DNA from: Bacteroides sp. CAG:545
Lineage (GTDB): Bacteria; Bacteroidota; Bacteroidia; Bacteroidales; UBA932
Reading direction: 5' to 3'
NCBI GenBank assembly: GCA_000432515.1
Contig: HF995991.1
Coordinates: 57,425 to 114,885 of the forward strand
DNA: 57,461 bases
Each line of letters opens with the position of its first letter. The stretch's first letter is position 1. Positions 15,490-25,900 of this stretch are shown one piece after another. Under the pieces are notes generated by a model. It did not search any database. It was given only the letters and a program-made list of their open reading frames with translations, and had not been told where the DNA came from. The position numbers and the translations under genes are program-made.

Positions 15490-17166
15490 TTAGTTTTCAG
15501 GAAGAGAAACAGCCTCGAACGTGATACCTTCGTCTCCCTTGTTGTCGTTACCCTGCTTGCGCACGTTCAACTCACCATAGAGAGGGTTCTTGCCGCCATC
15601 TGAGACGTTAGGAATTGTATTACCTTCGCCTGAAGCAACTTTCCAGTAGCACTTGAGGCCTTCCGAAGCAGGATCCACTGTATAGAAGTGGTTCTCAGCA
15701 TTGATTTCCGCCTCAGTAAGAGTCTTCTTCCAGATACGGAACTCTGTCATCAGACCAAGGAAGTCACGATTGCTTTCATAAGAGTAACCAATCCAGAAGC
15801 AACGGTTGCCGGACGGCTCATAGCTCCAAGATGGAGAAAGGTCAACCCATGACAATGTAGTGGTACCATAATACACCTGCTTTTGGAATGTATATTCCCC
15901 GATTTTAACTCCATTGAAATATGCGGTTGCAATTTTATCACCAAATGTGATGGCCACATGAGTCCAACGGTTTGCAGGAAGCTCTTCAGGTATGTTCCAG
16001 TTACCTGCTGTAGTAGCAATCTGAATCCTGTTAGGAGAATTGCCGACATCACCGAAACGGAGAAGGAACTGTCCCTCGATACCCATAATGGTCATAACGG
16101 CTCCTGTCTGCTTGAACGACTCAGGCTTGATAAGGCACTCGAGAGTGAAGTTGTAGCAAGTACCAAGTCCTCCGTTCTCCCACTTAGGGAAGAGACGGTT
16201 TCCGTTCATACGGACAGCCCAGCGTATAATAGCATTCTGCTGTGTGATGGTAACCTCTGCAGAGAGCGGAGACTCACCTTCTTTAGCATCTGTCTGTGTG
16301 AAAGTTATCTTGGAAGAACGTTTCTGTCCGTCGAATGCGCTGATCTCGAAATACTCGCTGCCGTCCTTATACTCCTTGTGTTTAATCCAGGATTTGGCAT
16401 CCTCAGCAATATTGATTGAATACTTGACATTGGCGGTAATGCCGATTGCGATAGTCTCACCATCGATCTTGACAGGATACATCTCTTTTGCAGTAGCAAG
16501 AACATGCTTTGCCTCCTGGAGAACTGAAACCTTGACAGGCTCTACACCTTCAGCTGAAATTGTAAGTTCAGCGCTTCTGTCATCAAGACCTTCAAGTCCC
16601 TTGTACTCGAACACAAACTTAGCCTCTCCTTCATTTGCGCCTTCGAATGTAGCCTGATACTCAAGCCATTCGCCTGCACCTTCGCTGAGAGAGAAAGTAA
16701 GGTCACGATAGTTGATTGAAGACTCTGCGATAACTTCCAAAGTACCTTTCTCGTAACCGAGAACGACAGAGGCATCGCTGACAAGTTTCAAGTGGTCAGG
16801 AACAACTTCTGTAGGAAGAGAAGTGAGTTTGAAATTATCGGTTGTCTTTCCGCAAGTGAATGTCCAGTCGGAAACCAGAGCTTCCTGACTGAGGTTCGGC
16901 TGCACTGTGAATTCTACGATATCACCATCTACACCTTTCTTTACTGAAGGGGTAACCCATGCGCTATAATCCGCCTTGCCTTCAAGTGTCCATTCTGCAG
17001 AACTTGACACGATCACCTTGAAGCTTCCGCCTGTATTAGGAACAGATGCAGTGTGCGGAGATACAGTAATTTTTTCCTGTACTGGTGGTGCGACCTTCAC
17101 ATTCTCCGGTTTGCTACATGCAAACAAAGCAAGAACTGATGCCGCAGCAACTAATATCTTTTTCAT
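15490..17166 (-). CDS. BACON-LamG surface lipoprotein
   Basis: 558 residues with a lipobox (LFAC, Cys17). Two or three BACON domains fill residues 30 to about 310 (motifs such as SAEWTLEG and AEVTITQQ). The C-terminal 240 residues are a LamG/concanavalin-like jelly roll (NFTLECLIKPESF, WTHVAITFGDKIATAYFNGVKIG, MTEFRIWKKTLTEAEI). BACON domains often bind mucin or glycans. Last member of the SusC/SusD operon before the terminator; a long hairpin precedes it. A glycan-binding surface protein is the most likely role; enzymatic activity is not excluded. Confidence 0.88.
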   Translation of the reverse strand: MKKILVAAASVLALFACSKPENVKVAPPVQEKITVSPHTASVPNTGGSFKVIVSSSAEWTLEGKADYSAWVTPSVKKGVDGDIVEFTVQPNLSQEALVSDWTFTCGKTTDNFKLTSLPTEVVPDHLKLVSDASVVLGYEKGTLEVIAESSINYRDLTFSLSEGAGEWLEYQATFEGANEGEAKFVFEYKGLEGLDDRSAELTISAEGVEPVKVSVLQEAKHVLATAKEMYPVKIDGETIAIGITANVKYSINIAEDAKSWIKHKEYKDGSEYFEISAFDGQKRSSKITFTQTDAKEGESPLSAEVTITQQNAIIRWAVRMNGNRLFPKWENGGLGTCYNFTLECLIKPESFKQTGAVMTIMGIEGQFLLRFGDVGNSPNRIQIATTAGNWNIPEELPANRWTHVAITFGDKIATAYFNGVKIGEYTFQKQVYYGTTTLSWVDLSPSWSYEPSGNRCFWIGYSYESNRDFLGLMTEFRIWKKTLTEAEINAENHFYTVDPASEGLKCYWKVASGEGNTIPNVSDGGKNPLYGELNVRKQGNDNKGDEGITFEAVSLPEN

Positions 17167-17200
17167 ATTCTTGGTTTTAATTATATTTTGATGTTATCAT

Positions 17201-17245
17201 GGTAATCATTTTAAAAGGAGTCAGACTCTTCTTAAAATGATTACC
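17201..17245. other. Long intergenic hairpin between GH18 and BACON-LamG genes
   Basis: GGTAATCATTTTAA (17201-17214) pairs perfectly with TTAAAATGATTACC (17232-17245), and the inner part adds GAG/CTC pairs. No T-run follows on the minus strand, so it is more likely an mRNA processing or stability element, or an attenuator that lowers expression of the last gene, than a plain terminator. Confidence 0.6.
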
Positions 17246-17255
17246 TGTGGTTTCA

Positions 17256-18968
17256 TTAACGAGTGTGACGATTAGGGTCGTATTTTCCTTCACCGATTTT
17301 GTTCCAGACACCTGTAGGTTCTACCAGATTCTGATCGTAGAAGCCTTTAGCTGCTGCCTTGATGTAAGAATCAGATCTATATCTGTTGCTGCTTACAGAA
17401 CCTGTACCCGAAGGGTCAAATGCGAACCACATGCACCAGCCGTAGCCCTGGTTTTTCATATTTCTCGCAGAATCCTCTGTGATTGAACCATAACCACGGT
17501 TCAATTCGATAGACATTCCAGAGCAATTGGCCTTAGTGAGGTCACCATAAGGAGATGTTGTTCCGCCATAGTTGGCTACGCTGAAGTCAAGCCATTCTGA
17601 GATTGGGTGATCAACCTGAGTCTCCTGGTCTTTAACAGATGTAGGAAGAGTATAAAGCTGACCGTAAGCGAATGTAGAAACTTCTGTTTCCCATGGGCAA
17701 GTAGCCTTGAGAGCTTTCTTGAGTTCGTAGCAAAGTCTTGCTCCGGCTGCTGCGCTTCTGTTGGTAAACCAACGGTTGCCGATGATAGGTGAGCTTGAGT
17801 ACTCGTCATCGAGGTTCACACCGTCAAGTTTGTATGTCTTGCATGCATCAGCAACTTCCTGTGCCCACTGGGCAGCACCCCAGTCTGAAAGCTGGCAGAG
17901 ACCTGCAGCATCGTGGTTTCCGAGAAGACCGAGATAAACCTTGATACCCTTCTTGCGAAGTGGCTGGAGATAAATCTCTGAATCGTCGAGAAGCGCCTGG
18001 ACGTTAGGATTGTTTGCAAGGTAAACAACATCCTCGGCTGTGTTGTAGTTGATGTTGGCAGCGAAGAGGATAACTGCATCAAAGAATGGAGTGCCATCCT
18101 CGAGCATATACTCTATCGCGTTAAGAGGGTTACAGTCATTGACCTCGAAGTAAACGACGTTCTTAATCTGCTTAGGGTTCTTCTTTCTGACAATCGCATT
18201 GACACGGCAATCTGCCTGTTTTACGGCAGCATTCTGTACCGGCTTGAGATAAAGAGGAAGAAGGTAAGCAGAACCGAGAGAAAGGCCTGAAGCGTTGAGT
18301 TTGACCTCTACTTCAGCAGACTCTTTCTGACCTGCCTTGATGACGATTTTACCATTGCCAGGGATGGTGACTGCTTCCTTCGGATAGAGAACAGCCTCAC
18401 CGTCTTCCTTGTGAAGGTAGTTGTACTCACGAAGATATCCCTCGTCGTAGAAGAGTTCAACCTCTACATCTGAAGATACGGCAGCATCGATGGCTACTTT
18501 CACCTTTACAGAAGTCTCAGCCTCTGTCTTGACAGCGATATTCGTCTCGCTGGTAGCGGTGAGCTTCACAGCTGCGCCCTCTGAAGGTGTCGGTTCAGGA
18601 GTAACTTCGCCTGTTCCGGCTGCCTGAACTACGTTGATTGAAACCGGCTGTGCTACGCCTGCTTCAATACGGATACGTCCGATTCTCTGTTCTGTGGTTG
18701 TGTTCTCTTTTGCATTTACGCTGAGAGTTCCTTTCTCCATGTTCGGAGTGAGTACGATCCACTCTGCTGTTGGAGTTGCTTTCCATGCGTCAGCGTTTGT
18801 GGTGACGGTAAGAAGCACGTCAGAGTTGTCTTTCGCATTGAAAGAGATAGCCTCTTCCGGTTTTACTGTGAGAGTCTCGACAACTTCGTTTGGAGACTTC
18901 TCGCAAGAAGCAAGGGTAAGTGACATCACTGCGATGCCGAGCATACCTTTCAAAAATCTTTTAAACAT
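17256..18968 (-). CDS. GH18 endo-beta-N-acetylglucosaminidase (Endo H/F-like), lipoprotein
   Basis: 570 residues. Lipobox LASC (Cys22); a BACON domain to about residue 115; a proline-rich linker; a DUF1735 domain (about 133-262); then a GH18 barrel starting at NVVYFEVNDCNPLN. The catalytic strand motif DGVNLDDEY spans 382-390, giving the acid Glu389 and assisting Asp387, as in the DxxDxDxE signature of Endo H-type enzymes. These cut the chitobiose core of N-glycans, releasing the glycan from protein. The layout (DUF1735 plus GH18) is like EndoBT-3987 of Bacteroides thetaiotaomicron. Activity on high-mannose glycans is inferred from that relative. Cell-surface location is likely. Confidence 0.9.
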   Translation of the reverse strand: MFKRFLKGMLGIAVMSLTLASCEKSPNEVVETLTVKPEEAISFNAKDNSDVLLTVTTNADAWKATPTAEWIVLTPNMEKGTLSVNAKENTTTEQRIGRIRIEAGVAQPVSINVVQAAGTGEVTPEPTPSEGAAVKLTATSETNIAVKTEAETSVKVKVAIDAAVSSDVEVELFYDEGYLREYNYLHKEDGEAVLYPKEAVTIPGNGKIVIKAGQKESAEVEVKLNASGLSLGSAYLLPLYLKPVQNAAVKQADCRVNAIVRKKNPKQIKNVVYFEVNDCNPLNAIEYMLEDGTPFFDAVILFAANINYNTAEDVVYLANNPNVQALLDDSEIYLQPLRKKGIKVYLGLLGNHDAAGLCQLSDWGAAQWAQEVADACKTYKLDGVNLDDEYSSSPIIGNRWFTNRSAAAGARLCYELKKALKATCPWETEVSTFAYGQLYTLPTSVKDQETQVDHPISEWLDFSVANYGGTTSPYGDLTKANCSGMSIELNRGYGSITEDSARNMKNQGYGWCMWFAFDPSGTGSVSSNRYRSDSYIKAAAKGFYDQNLVEPTGVWNKIGEGKYDPNRHTR

Positions 18969-19025
18969 AATTTAAGGTTATCTTTTTAGTTGGTTTATTT
19001 ATAAATAATCTTGATGATTTTCACA

Positions 19026-20264
19026 TTAAGGAAGGGTTACCGCTCTCCAGAGGATATCATGGTCTGCAGTGAGGTTGTTTCCATAAGAGGAGTAATCCTT
19101 TGCGGTCTTTCCTGCCGCATCGTCAAATTTCCAGTAAGCAAGCAGGCTTGCGTCAATGTCAGACGGGTAAAGCTTGTAGAAATGGTTCGGAGCATTGATT
19201 TCTTCTGCTGTAAGAACCTTGTTCCAAAGACGTGTCTCTGCAATCATTCCGTCGAGGCTGCGCTTGTCATCATATGAGTAGCCTACCCAGAAGCAGCGAG
19301 GCTTTCCGTCCGACTCGTCAGAATGAGGTGCGCTGAAATCAACTGACTTGAATTCAACTGGAACCTGGACACCGTCTCTGACAACTGTTCCGATTACAGA
19401 GAGGTCTTTTTCCGCGCGCAGACGGCCGTCAATATAAACCTGGATGACACCCCTGTTGAATGTAACTGCAAGATGATACCATCTGTCAGCCTTAAGCTGC
19501 AACGAAGCGTCTGAAAGGTCTGCCCTGAGAGTTGAATTGCCCTCGACGTCCTTGTACGCACATGCAATCTGAATCTGGTTTGAAGGGATGGTGACATCAC
19601 CGATTCTCACGAGGAAATGGTCCTCAACGCCCATGACAGTGAGAATCTTGCTTTCATTGTTGAATGCATGACAGTTGATGAGCGTCTCCATAGTGAATGT
19701 CTCAAGATTCTTGACAGCAGCCCAGTTGTCCCAGACTGGCCATGCACGGTTTCCCTTGATGTCGGCAACTGCATTTACGAGAGATGCTTCTTTCACTACG
19801 TAATACATTGTCTTGGCTCTCTCGAGCACCTCAACTCCATTCGGAGCGATAGTGACAGGGAGCACATATACCTTGCTGTAGTCAAGTTTGTCAAGACCTG
19901 TAAAAGTCAATTCAATGTCTTTGCTGGTAACATCTCCCTTGCGGAGAACTGTAGAAAGACCGTCAAGACTGCAATTTGCATCCGGAAGAAGTTCCGCCGT
20001 CTCATCATACCATGCCTTGCGGTAGGTGTCGAGCAGCTCAGGAGATTTCACGACTGTCACGTCAATGTCATTGTCGAGAGGTTTGGCGACTGATACCGAC
20101 AGGTTTCTGGTAAGAGTCTTTACACCCTCGTCTGTCGCAACCCTGACTTCAGACCTGTAGTTGTCAGCATTGATGAACATCTTGTTCTCAAAGCTGCCGT
20201 CCTGGATCGAACACCCTGTCAGGGCGAGGGCTGCTGCAAAAATAAATATGCCTGTTCTTTTCAT
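19026..20264 (-). CDS. DUF1735-LamG surface lipoprotein
   Basis: 412 residues with a lipobox (LTGC, Cys18). An N-terminal DUF1735 domain (about 30-160, motif KVYVLPVTIAPNGVEVLERAKTMYYVV) is followed by a LamG-like jelly roll (about 180-410, with NLETFTMETLINC, RWYHLAVTFNRGVIQVYIDGR and MIAETRLWNKVLTAEEINAP). Its C-terminal half is clearly related to that of the BACON-LamG protein in the same operon. The probable role is glycan capture at the surface. It lies 7 bases after the GH18-fold protein gene and 57 bases before the endoglycosidase. Confidence 0.87.
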   Translation of the reverse strand: MKRTGIFIFAAALALTGCSIQDGSFENKMFINADNYRSEVRVATDEGVKTLTRNLSVSVAKPLDNDIDVTVVKSPELLDTYRKAWYDETAELLPDANCSLDGLSTVLRKGDVTSKDIELTFTGLDKLDYSKVYVLPVTIAPNGVEVLERAKTMYYVVKEASLVNAVADIKGNRAWPVWDNWAAVKNLETFTMETLINCHAFNNESKILTVMGVEDHFLVRIGDVTIPSNQIQIACAYKDVEGNSTLRADLSDASLQLKADRWYHLAVTFNRGVIQVYIDGRLRAEKDLSVIGTVVRDGVQVPVEFKSVDFSAPHSDESDGKPRCFWVGYSYDDKRSLDGMIAETRLWNKVLTAEEINAPNHFYKLYPSDIDASLLAYWKFDDAAGKTAKDYSSYGNNLTADHDILWRAVTLP

Positions 20265-20271
20265 ATCTGCA

Positions 20272-21276
20272 TTAGTTTTCTTCTGTATTCTGCGACTGAT
20301 TCATTATTGAAATCGCCTTGCGCACATTGCAGAAAGGATAGTTTTTGTTGAAATAATCGTCATATGCATTTCCTGCCGAGAGTCCGCATGCCTTGAATGT
20401 CGTGTTTTCGGATTCTGAAAGTACCCAAGAGGCACCGGCAATGAGTGAAGCACCTTTCTGTTCAGGCTCAGCTACAGTAGGAACGGTCAATTCCATAATG
20501 ACGTTGTTGTTCACCGGATTCCTTCCGAGAATACGGCCTACAAGTGCTGTGAGCTTCTGCTCCTCTCCGGCAACAAGGATGATGTGCGAGCAAGTCTTGA
20601 GGAAATCCGTATCTACCACATTACGGGCACTTCCCCTGAATACAACCTTCAGTTCGGGTTTCGCTGCACAATATGCCTTGATTGTTGCGATGAAGGCTTC
20701 GTGGGAAGCTTTGGCATATTCTGTAGCCGTATTTCCGACAAAAGAGGCTACGACTCCATGGAAACCATACTCGCCACATTTGTCGAGCTGCTTCTGGGTC
20801 TGCTCCTTGAAGAACTGTGCAGCTTCCGCAGCAGTTCCTGCCGGTTTTCCTTCGTCAGCTCTTTTATCCTCAAGAAGTCCCCATGCTGTATGAATTCTCG
20901 CGTAATCTATGAAGAGAAGCGCCTCTGTGCCTTTGCGCTGAAGAACCTGAGGAATCTCAGACACGACAGCTGCGTCAAGTGCCTCATCCATGTCCACAAT
21001 CACGAAATCCGCACTGTCAGGCATCGCCATCAGATGCTGGTTCTGGCTTGACGGATGGTCAGAGGTGCCCTTCATTGTGACGAACATCAGCTTGTGCTCC
21101 GTCTTCTTGTATTCCCTGATGCCTGAGAGATATGCCTCATAAGCCGCAGGGTCGATCTCCTCCGGAGTCTGGTGACGGAAATCGAGATTTTCCGGTTCGG
21201 TCCATTCACTGCAAGACGTGAAAACGAAGAGCAATGTCGTGAGGACGGCCTGCGATATATTTATAATCTTTTTCAT
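20272..21276 (-). CDS. GH18-fold surface lipoprotein without catalytic residues
   Basis: 334 residues with a lipobox (FTSC, Cys22). The barrel resembles GH18 (KLMFVTMKGTSDHPSS, EALLFIDYARIH), but the strand that should carry DxxDxDxE reads YGFHGVVASFV at 170-180, with no Asp-x-Glu pair. The enzyme is therefore predicted to be inactive and to bind glycan instead. Known N-glycan loci of Bacteroides contain a comparable GH18-like binding protein next to the SusD homologue. It lies 51 bases after the SusD gene. Confidence 0.82.
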   Translation of the reverse strand: MKKIINISQAVLTTLLFVFTSCSEWTEPENLDFRHQTPEEIDPAAYEAYLSGIREYKKTEHKLMFVTMKGTSDHPSSQNQHLMAMPDSADFVIVDMDEALDAAVVSEIPQVLQRKGTEALLFIDYARIHTAWGLLEDKRADEGKPAGTAAEAAQFFKEQTQKQLDKCGEYGFHGVVASFVGNTATEYAKASHEAFIATIKAYCAAKPELKVVFRGSARNVVDTDFLKTCSHIILVAGEEQKLTALVGRILGRNPVNNNVIMELTVPTVAEPEQKGASLIAGASWVLSESENTTFKACGLSAGNAYDDYFNKNYPFCNVRKAISIMNQSQNTEEN

Positions 21277-21327
21277 TTCAGTAAATCTGTTTCTGAATTA
21301 ATCTTAATCCTGTCTTACCAGTTGAGA

Positions 21328-22965
21328 TTACTTTATCACAACTGCCGGATTGCAGTCCCACCAGAGGCGTGTGCCCATCTTGTCCGGGCCACTGAGACAG
21401 GAAGCTACGGCTGCGTTCACATTCTCACCGTTGTTCGAGTACTCAGCAAGCGGATAGACCATACGGCGTGCGCCGAATTCGTTGGACACTGAACCGCCGC
21501 TCTTGTTGCCTGCGTCTGTTGCAGGGAAGAACTTAGGATAACCTGTACGGCGATGGTCAGACCAAGCCTCGATTCCATTGTTGAAGTTCGCAATCCACTT
21601 CTGGATCATGATTCTCTCCTGTTTTTCCGCTGCCGGTGCTGCATCATTCCATTTTACCGTGATGGCTGAGAGCACTCCGGCGTAACTGTTGAGACCAGCA
21701 GGGTCGGCATATGTTGCAGGCTTATTCTCGTTGTCCTCTGCATATTCAGCATAGCCTGAAAGACCGAACTGCTCGAATGAGAGCTTGATACCTTCATTGT
21801 AGAACTCTTCTGCAGTTCCGGTACCCATGTTGAAACCGAACACTGCCTTCGCCTCTGCCTTGAGGAAAGCAACCTCAGCCGCATTCATCCATACGAGAGG
21901 GTCCTCTGTAGTGACATTGACTCCGGAATACTTGCGTCCCACGCTGTTCAGAGACGGTTTTTCAATGCTGATTCTGATACCGGCATAGTCAATGCCGTCA
22001 AACTCCGATTTGATGAAGTATTTTGCACGACGAGGGTCGTTGTATCCGTTCATGTAGCAGATGATGTCTGCTGCCGCATGGGTATCACCGCCTGTCACGC
22101 TGCCTGTAGGCTGGTTGTATTTGATAGCCGTGTAGAGAGGATTTCCCTTGTCACCGAAGGCCACTTTCTGAAGAGCCGCATTGTCAGAATTGTCAGTGAA
22201 TACACCGATTTCGTGGTTCACTGCCTCCTCGGCATACTTCTTCGCTTTCTCAGGAGCAGCATAGACAATCCTCATCGCCATTCTGAGTTTCAGGGAGTTG
22301 GCAAACTTGCACCATTTTACAGCTGTTCCGTCATATACAGGATCCGCTGTGGACGGAATGCCTGAAAGTCTGTTCTCCGTCAGGGTCTTGATGCAGTCGT
22401 CAAGCTCAGCGAACATCGTGTCATATACCTTCTCCTGTGAGTCGTAGGCTACGGTGATTTTTCCGCCCTGACCGATCTGTGAGTAAGGAATCGGACCGTA
22501 TGTATCTGTCACTCTGAGCATTGCAGTCACCTTGATGATGGTTGCGATGGAAAGTGTGACAGGGTCGTCAGTTATGCTCTTGAGCTCCGAAAGGTTGGAG
22601 TAAAGTGTAGGGATAATCCTGTCACTTGCGAGCAATACTCTCGTCCAGTCGTCTGTCGCATTGTAATTGTCAATGGTCTTTTCGAATGCGCCTGTCGTGG
22701 AGTAATATCCTCCCATCGGGCCTCCGAGCAGACAGTCCGTGAACTGCGCGGTATTCACATCGGTAGAGACTACCGCTCCGCCCATTGCAGCAATCGCCGC
22801 AGCAGTCGCATATCCGTCAGTGAGGGTCTGTTCGCGGTTTACCTCATACGGATTGGTATTGATATCCAAGTAGTTGCCCGTGCATGAAAGAGTCATGAGC
22901 CCAAGTGTTATGACTCCTGCGAGCGAATGGAAATTTCTTGTCATTGTTATTTTTCGCATAATCAT
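21328..22965 (-). CDS. SusD/RagB-like outer-membrane lipoprotein
   Basis: 545 residues. The N-terminus ends in a lipobox (LMTLSC) and leads into NYLDINTNPYEV, then TPR-like helices; DTYGPIPYSQIGQGG and MNAAEVAFLKAEAKA are typical of the SusD family. It forms the lid of the SusC barrel and captures the oligosaccharide. Starts 12 bases after the SusC stop; downstream ATGs (MRKITM, MTRNFH) are alternative starts that keep the signal. The ligand is inferred from the neighbouring endoglycosidase. Confidence 0.93.
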   Translation of the reverse strand: MIMRKITMTRNFHSLAGVITLGLMTLSCTGNYLDINTNPYEVNREQTLTDGYATAAAIAAMGGAVVSTDVNTAQFTDCLLGGPMGGYYSTTGAFEKTIDNYNATDDWTRVLLASDRIIPTLYSNLSELKSITDDPVTLSIATIIKVTAMLRVTDTYGPIPYSQIGQGGKITVAYDSQEKVYDTMFAELDDCIKTLTENRLSGIPSTADPVYDGTAVKWCKFANSLKLRMAMRIVYAAPEKAKKYAEEAVNHEIGVFTDNSDNAALQKVAFGDKGNPLYTAIKYNQPTGSVTGGDTHAAADIICYMNGYNDPRRAKYFIKSEFDGIDYAGIRISIEKPSLNSVGRKYSGVNVTTEDPLVWMNAAEVAFLKAEAKAVFGFNMGTGTAEEFYNEGIKLSFEQFGLSGYAEYAEDNENKPATYADPAGLNSYAGVLSAITVKWNDAAPAAEKQERIMIQKWIANFNNGIEAWSDHRRTGYPKFFPATDAGNKSGGSVSNEFGARRMVYPLAEYSNNGENVNAAVASCLSGPDKMGTRLWWDCNPAVVIK

Positions 22966-22977
22966 ACCTCCTCGTAA

Positions 22978-25900
22978 TTAGAATGTTACACGTACACTAA
23001 ATCCGAAATTGCGGAGAGAAGGCATCATGAAATGATCGATACCCTGATAGTAGTTGCCGGTCGTGGCGATTGACTCAGGATCGAACGGAGCCTTGTTGTA
23101 AATCATCCACAAGTTGCGTCCTACGACGGAAATGTTCAGGTCGCAGACATTGCCGAGCATCTTCCTCGGGAAGGTATAGCCTACAGAGGCTTCCTGGAGA
23201 CGGACGTTTGTTCCAGAATAGGTATATTCCTGAGGAAGCGGGTTGGAACCGCCGACAGAGCTGTACCATTTGTTTGCGTCAAGTCTGTCGCCGCCATTCA
23301 GGTACACGCCGCCGTTGTCACGTGCAAGCGCTGAGGCCTCGGATACTCCATAGTAGTCGAGAATCGCCTGGGTGCTTGAGTAAACGATACCGCCGAGTCT
23401 CGCCGACACGAGGAATCCGAAGTTGAATCCTGCGATATTGAAGTCATTTCTCCAAGACATGTTCGCCTTAGGAAGAACACTTCCAAGCTTGACATAATCC
23501 TTTGTGTCTGAGAATGTTCTGGTTGCCACCGTTCCATCTTCATTGACAATGATGCGTCCGTTGCTGTCGTAGTTGAAATCACCAAGCGAGTACAGGTCAC
23601 CGAGGGAGCCGCCTTCGCGGAGGATGAAATGGGCAAGGCCGAGGCCGTTCATGTCAAGCTGCGATACGGAGAATTTCTCGCCTGTCGCAGGGTTGGTGAC
23701 ATTCTCGGCAAGGGACATGATCTTGTTCTCGTTGAATGAGAATGTGTAGTTGCTGTTCCATGTGAACTTGTCCCAAGTCTTGCCAAAGCCCAATGTGAGC
23801 TCCAGACCCTGGTTCCTGACGTCTCCTGACTGGATGAATATGTCGGATGAGCCTGAACCTGTGGAAATCTGAGGATTGAATGTCTGGTTCCTGGTATTTG
23901 TATGATAATAAGTCGCGTCAATGTTGAAATACTGGAGGAACCTCATTGACAGACCGATCTCGAAGGAATTGGTAAGCTCCGGCTTGAGGTCATATACAGG
24001 ATACTGTGTCTGGGTATTCCAGCTGAGACCGCTTGTGTTCCAGCTGTACATAGGGTTGGCGATGTAACGCTCGAAAGCGGTACCTACTGACGCATATGAG
24101 CCTCTGATCTTCAAGTACTCCAGTTCCTTAGGCATATTAGGGATGATCTGTGAAAGCACCACTGAGCCTCCGATTGAAGGATAGAAGAATGACTTCCTGT
24201 TGGAGTGAGGACCAGCAAGCTGTGACGGCCAGTCGTTACGGGCTGTGAGGGTGAGATAGTATGCTCCCTTGAATCCGATTTCGGCTGAACCGAAGATTGA
24301 CTGTGTCTGCTCACGCCATCCTTCCTGAAGTCTGGTGGTCTTGGTGGAGTTGCTGAGGTTCTGAACGTTGAACACGTTGGCGATACCGGCGCGCTCCGCA
24401 GACATCTGTCCGTCCGCGATAGGGCCACGGTTCTTCAAAGCGTCATAGTACATGTCCGAGATGGATGTACCGAGGTTGACCTGAAGGTTCCAGTCCTGGC
24501 CGAAACGCTTGTTGATATTTACGAGAAAATCCGCATATATCTGGCGGTCAGTCATTTCTGAAATGCCATAGAGACCATTCTGCGAACTCTCCGTGAGCTG
24601 GGTGAATGTAGAGGCATAGAATTTCTCGGTGTATTTGGTGGCAGACTGGTCCATCTTCACACGACCTGAAATGTTCAGCCAGTCAAGGATGTCGTAACTC
24701 ATCTGAGCGTTCAGCATGAAACGGTCCTTGCGGTTTTCACGGAGGTTGCGGTAGTTGATCCAGTATGGGTTCTGCATTGTCATACCGGCATCTCCGATTG
24801 GCCAATACTGTGTGGACAGACGGCGCACGACATCATATCTTTCATACATACGGACAGCATCCCAGTCGTTTGAGCGAGGGAAGATGTATGCACCGACGAG
24901 AGGGTTGTTGTATGTACCCTGGTTGGTCATGTTCTTGTCCCTCTGGCTGATGAAGCTGGCACTGAAGTCAAGATGCATCTTGTCCTTGAGGAAAGATGTG
25001 GTATTGCGGAATGTGAAGTTGTAGCGGTTGTAGCGGTTGTTGGGAACCATACCGTATGAGTCGATCGAGGAACCTGAAAGATAGCTCTGGTTCTTCTCAT
25101 TGCCCATTGATACGGAGACTGTCTCGTTGTGGGTCACTCCTGTCTGGAAATAATCCTTCGCAGGGTCGTATTTAGGGTTGTTGGCCTCATTCATGAGATT
25201 TCCCCAGCTGCGTACATCCGAGCCGATGGAGGAATTGAGGTCGCCCGTTCCGTAGCGGTTCTGGAAACGTGGCAATACGAATGGTGTCATGAACTCCACA
25301 GACGCTGAAGCTGTTGCCGTGAGCTTGCCTTCCTTGCCTTTCTTTGTCGTCACCACGATTGCACCATTGGCTGCATCCGAGCCATAAAGAGCCGCAGCTG
25401 CAGCACCGGTAAGAACCGAGATGCTTTCAATGTCTTCCGGGTTGATGTCCGCAATCGGATCCGTAGAACCCTGTGAAGCGAACTGTGTACCGCCGTCGCG
25501 GGCGGTAGTGTACATAGGGACACCGTCAATGACATAGAGCGCGTTTGAAGACTGGCTGATGGATTTCATTCCTCGCATCACCACCTTTGACGCGCCGCCG
25601 ACTCCTGAAGAGGAGGCATTGATATTAAGTCCTGCAACCTTACCGTTGAGGGAGTTGATGAAGTTGGCATCCTTGTTCATTGTCACTTCATCAGCATTGA
25701 CCTGCTGCACATTGTAGCTGAGGGCCTTCTCTGAACGCTTGATGCCGAGAGCCGTGACGACAGTTCCCTCCATCATGATCGCGTCGCTTGTCATTGTGAT
25801 ATTGAAGACTCTGCGGGTGCCTATCTTAAGTACCTGGGTTGTGTAGCCGAGGCAGGAAAACTCAAGAGAAGAGTTCTCCATTCCCTCCGGCAATACAAAA

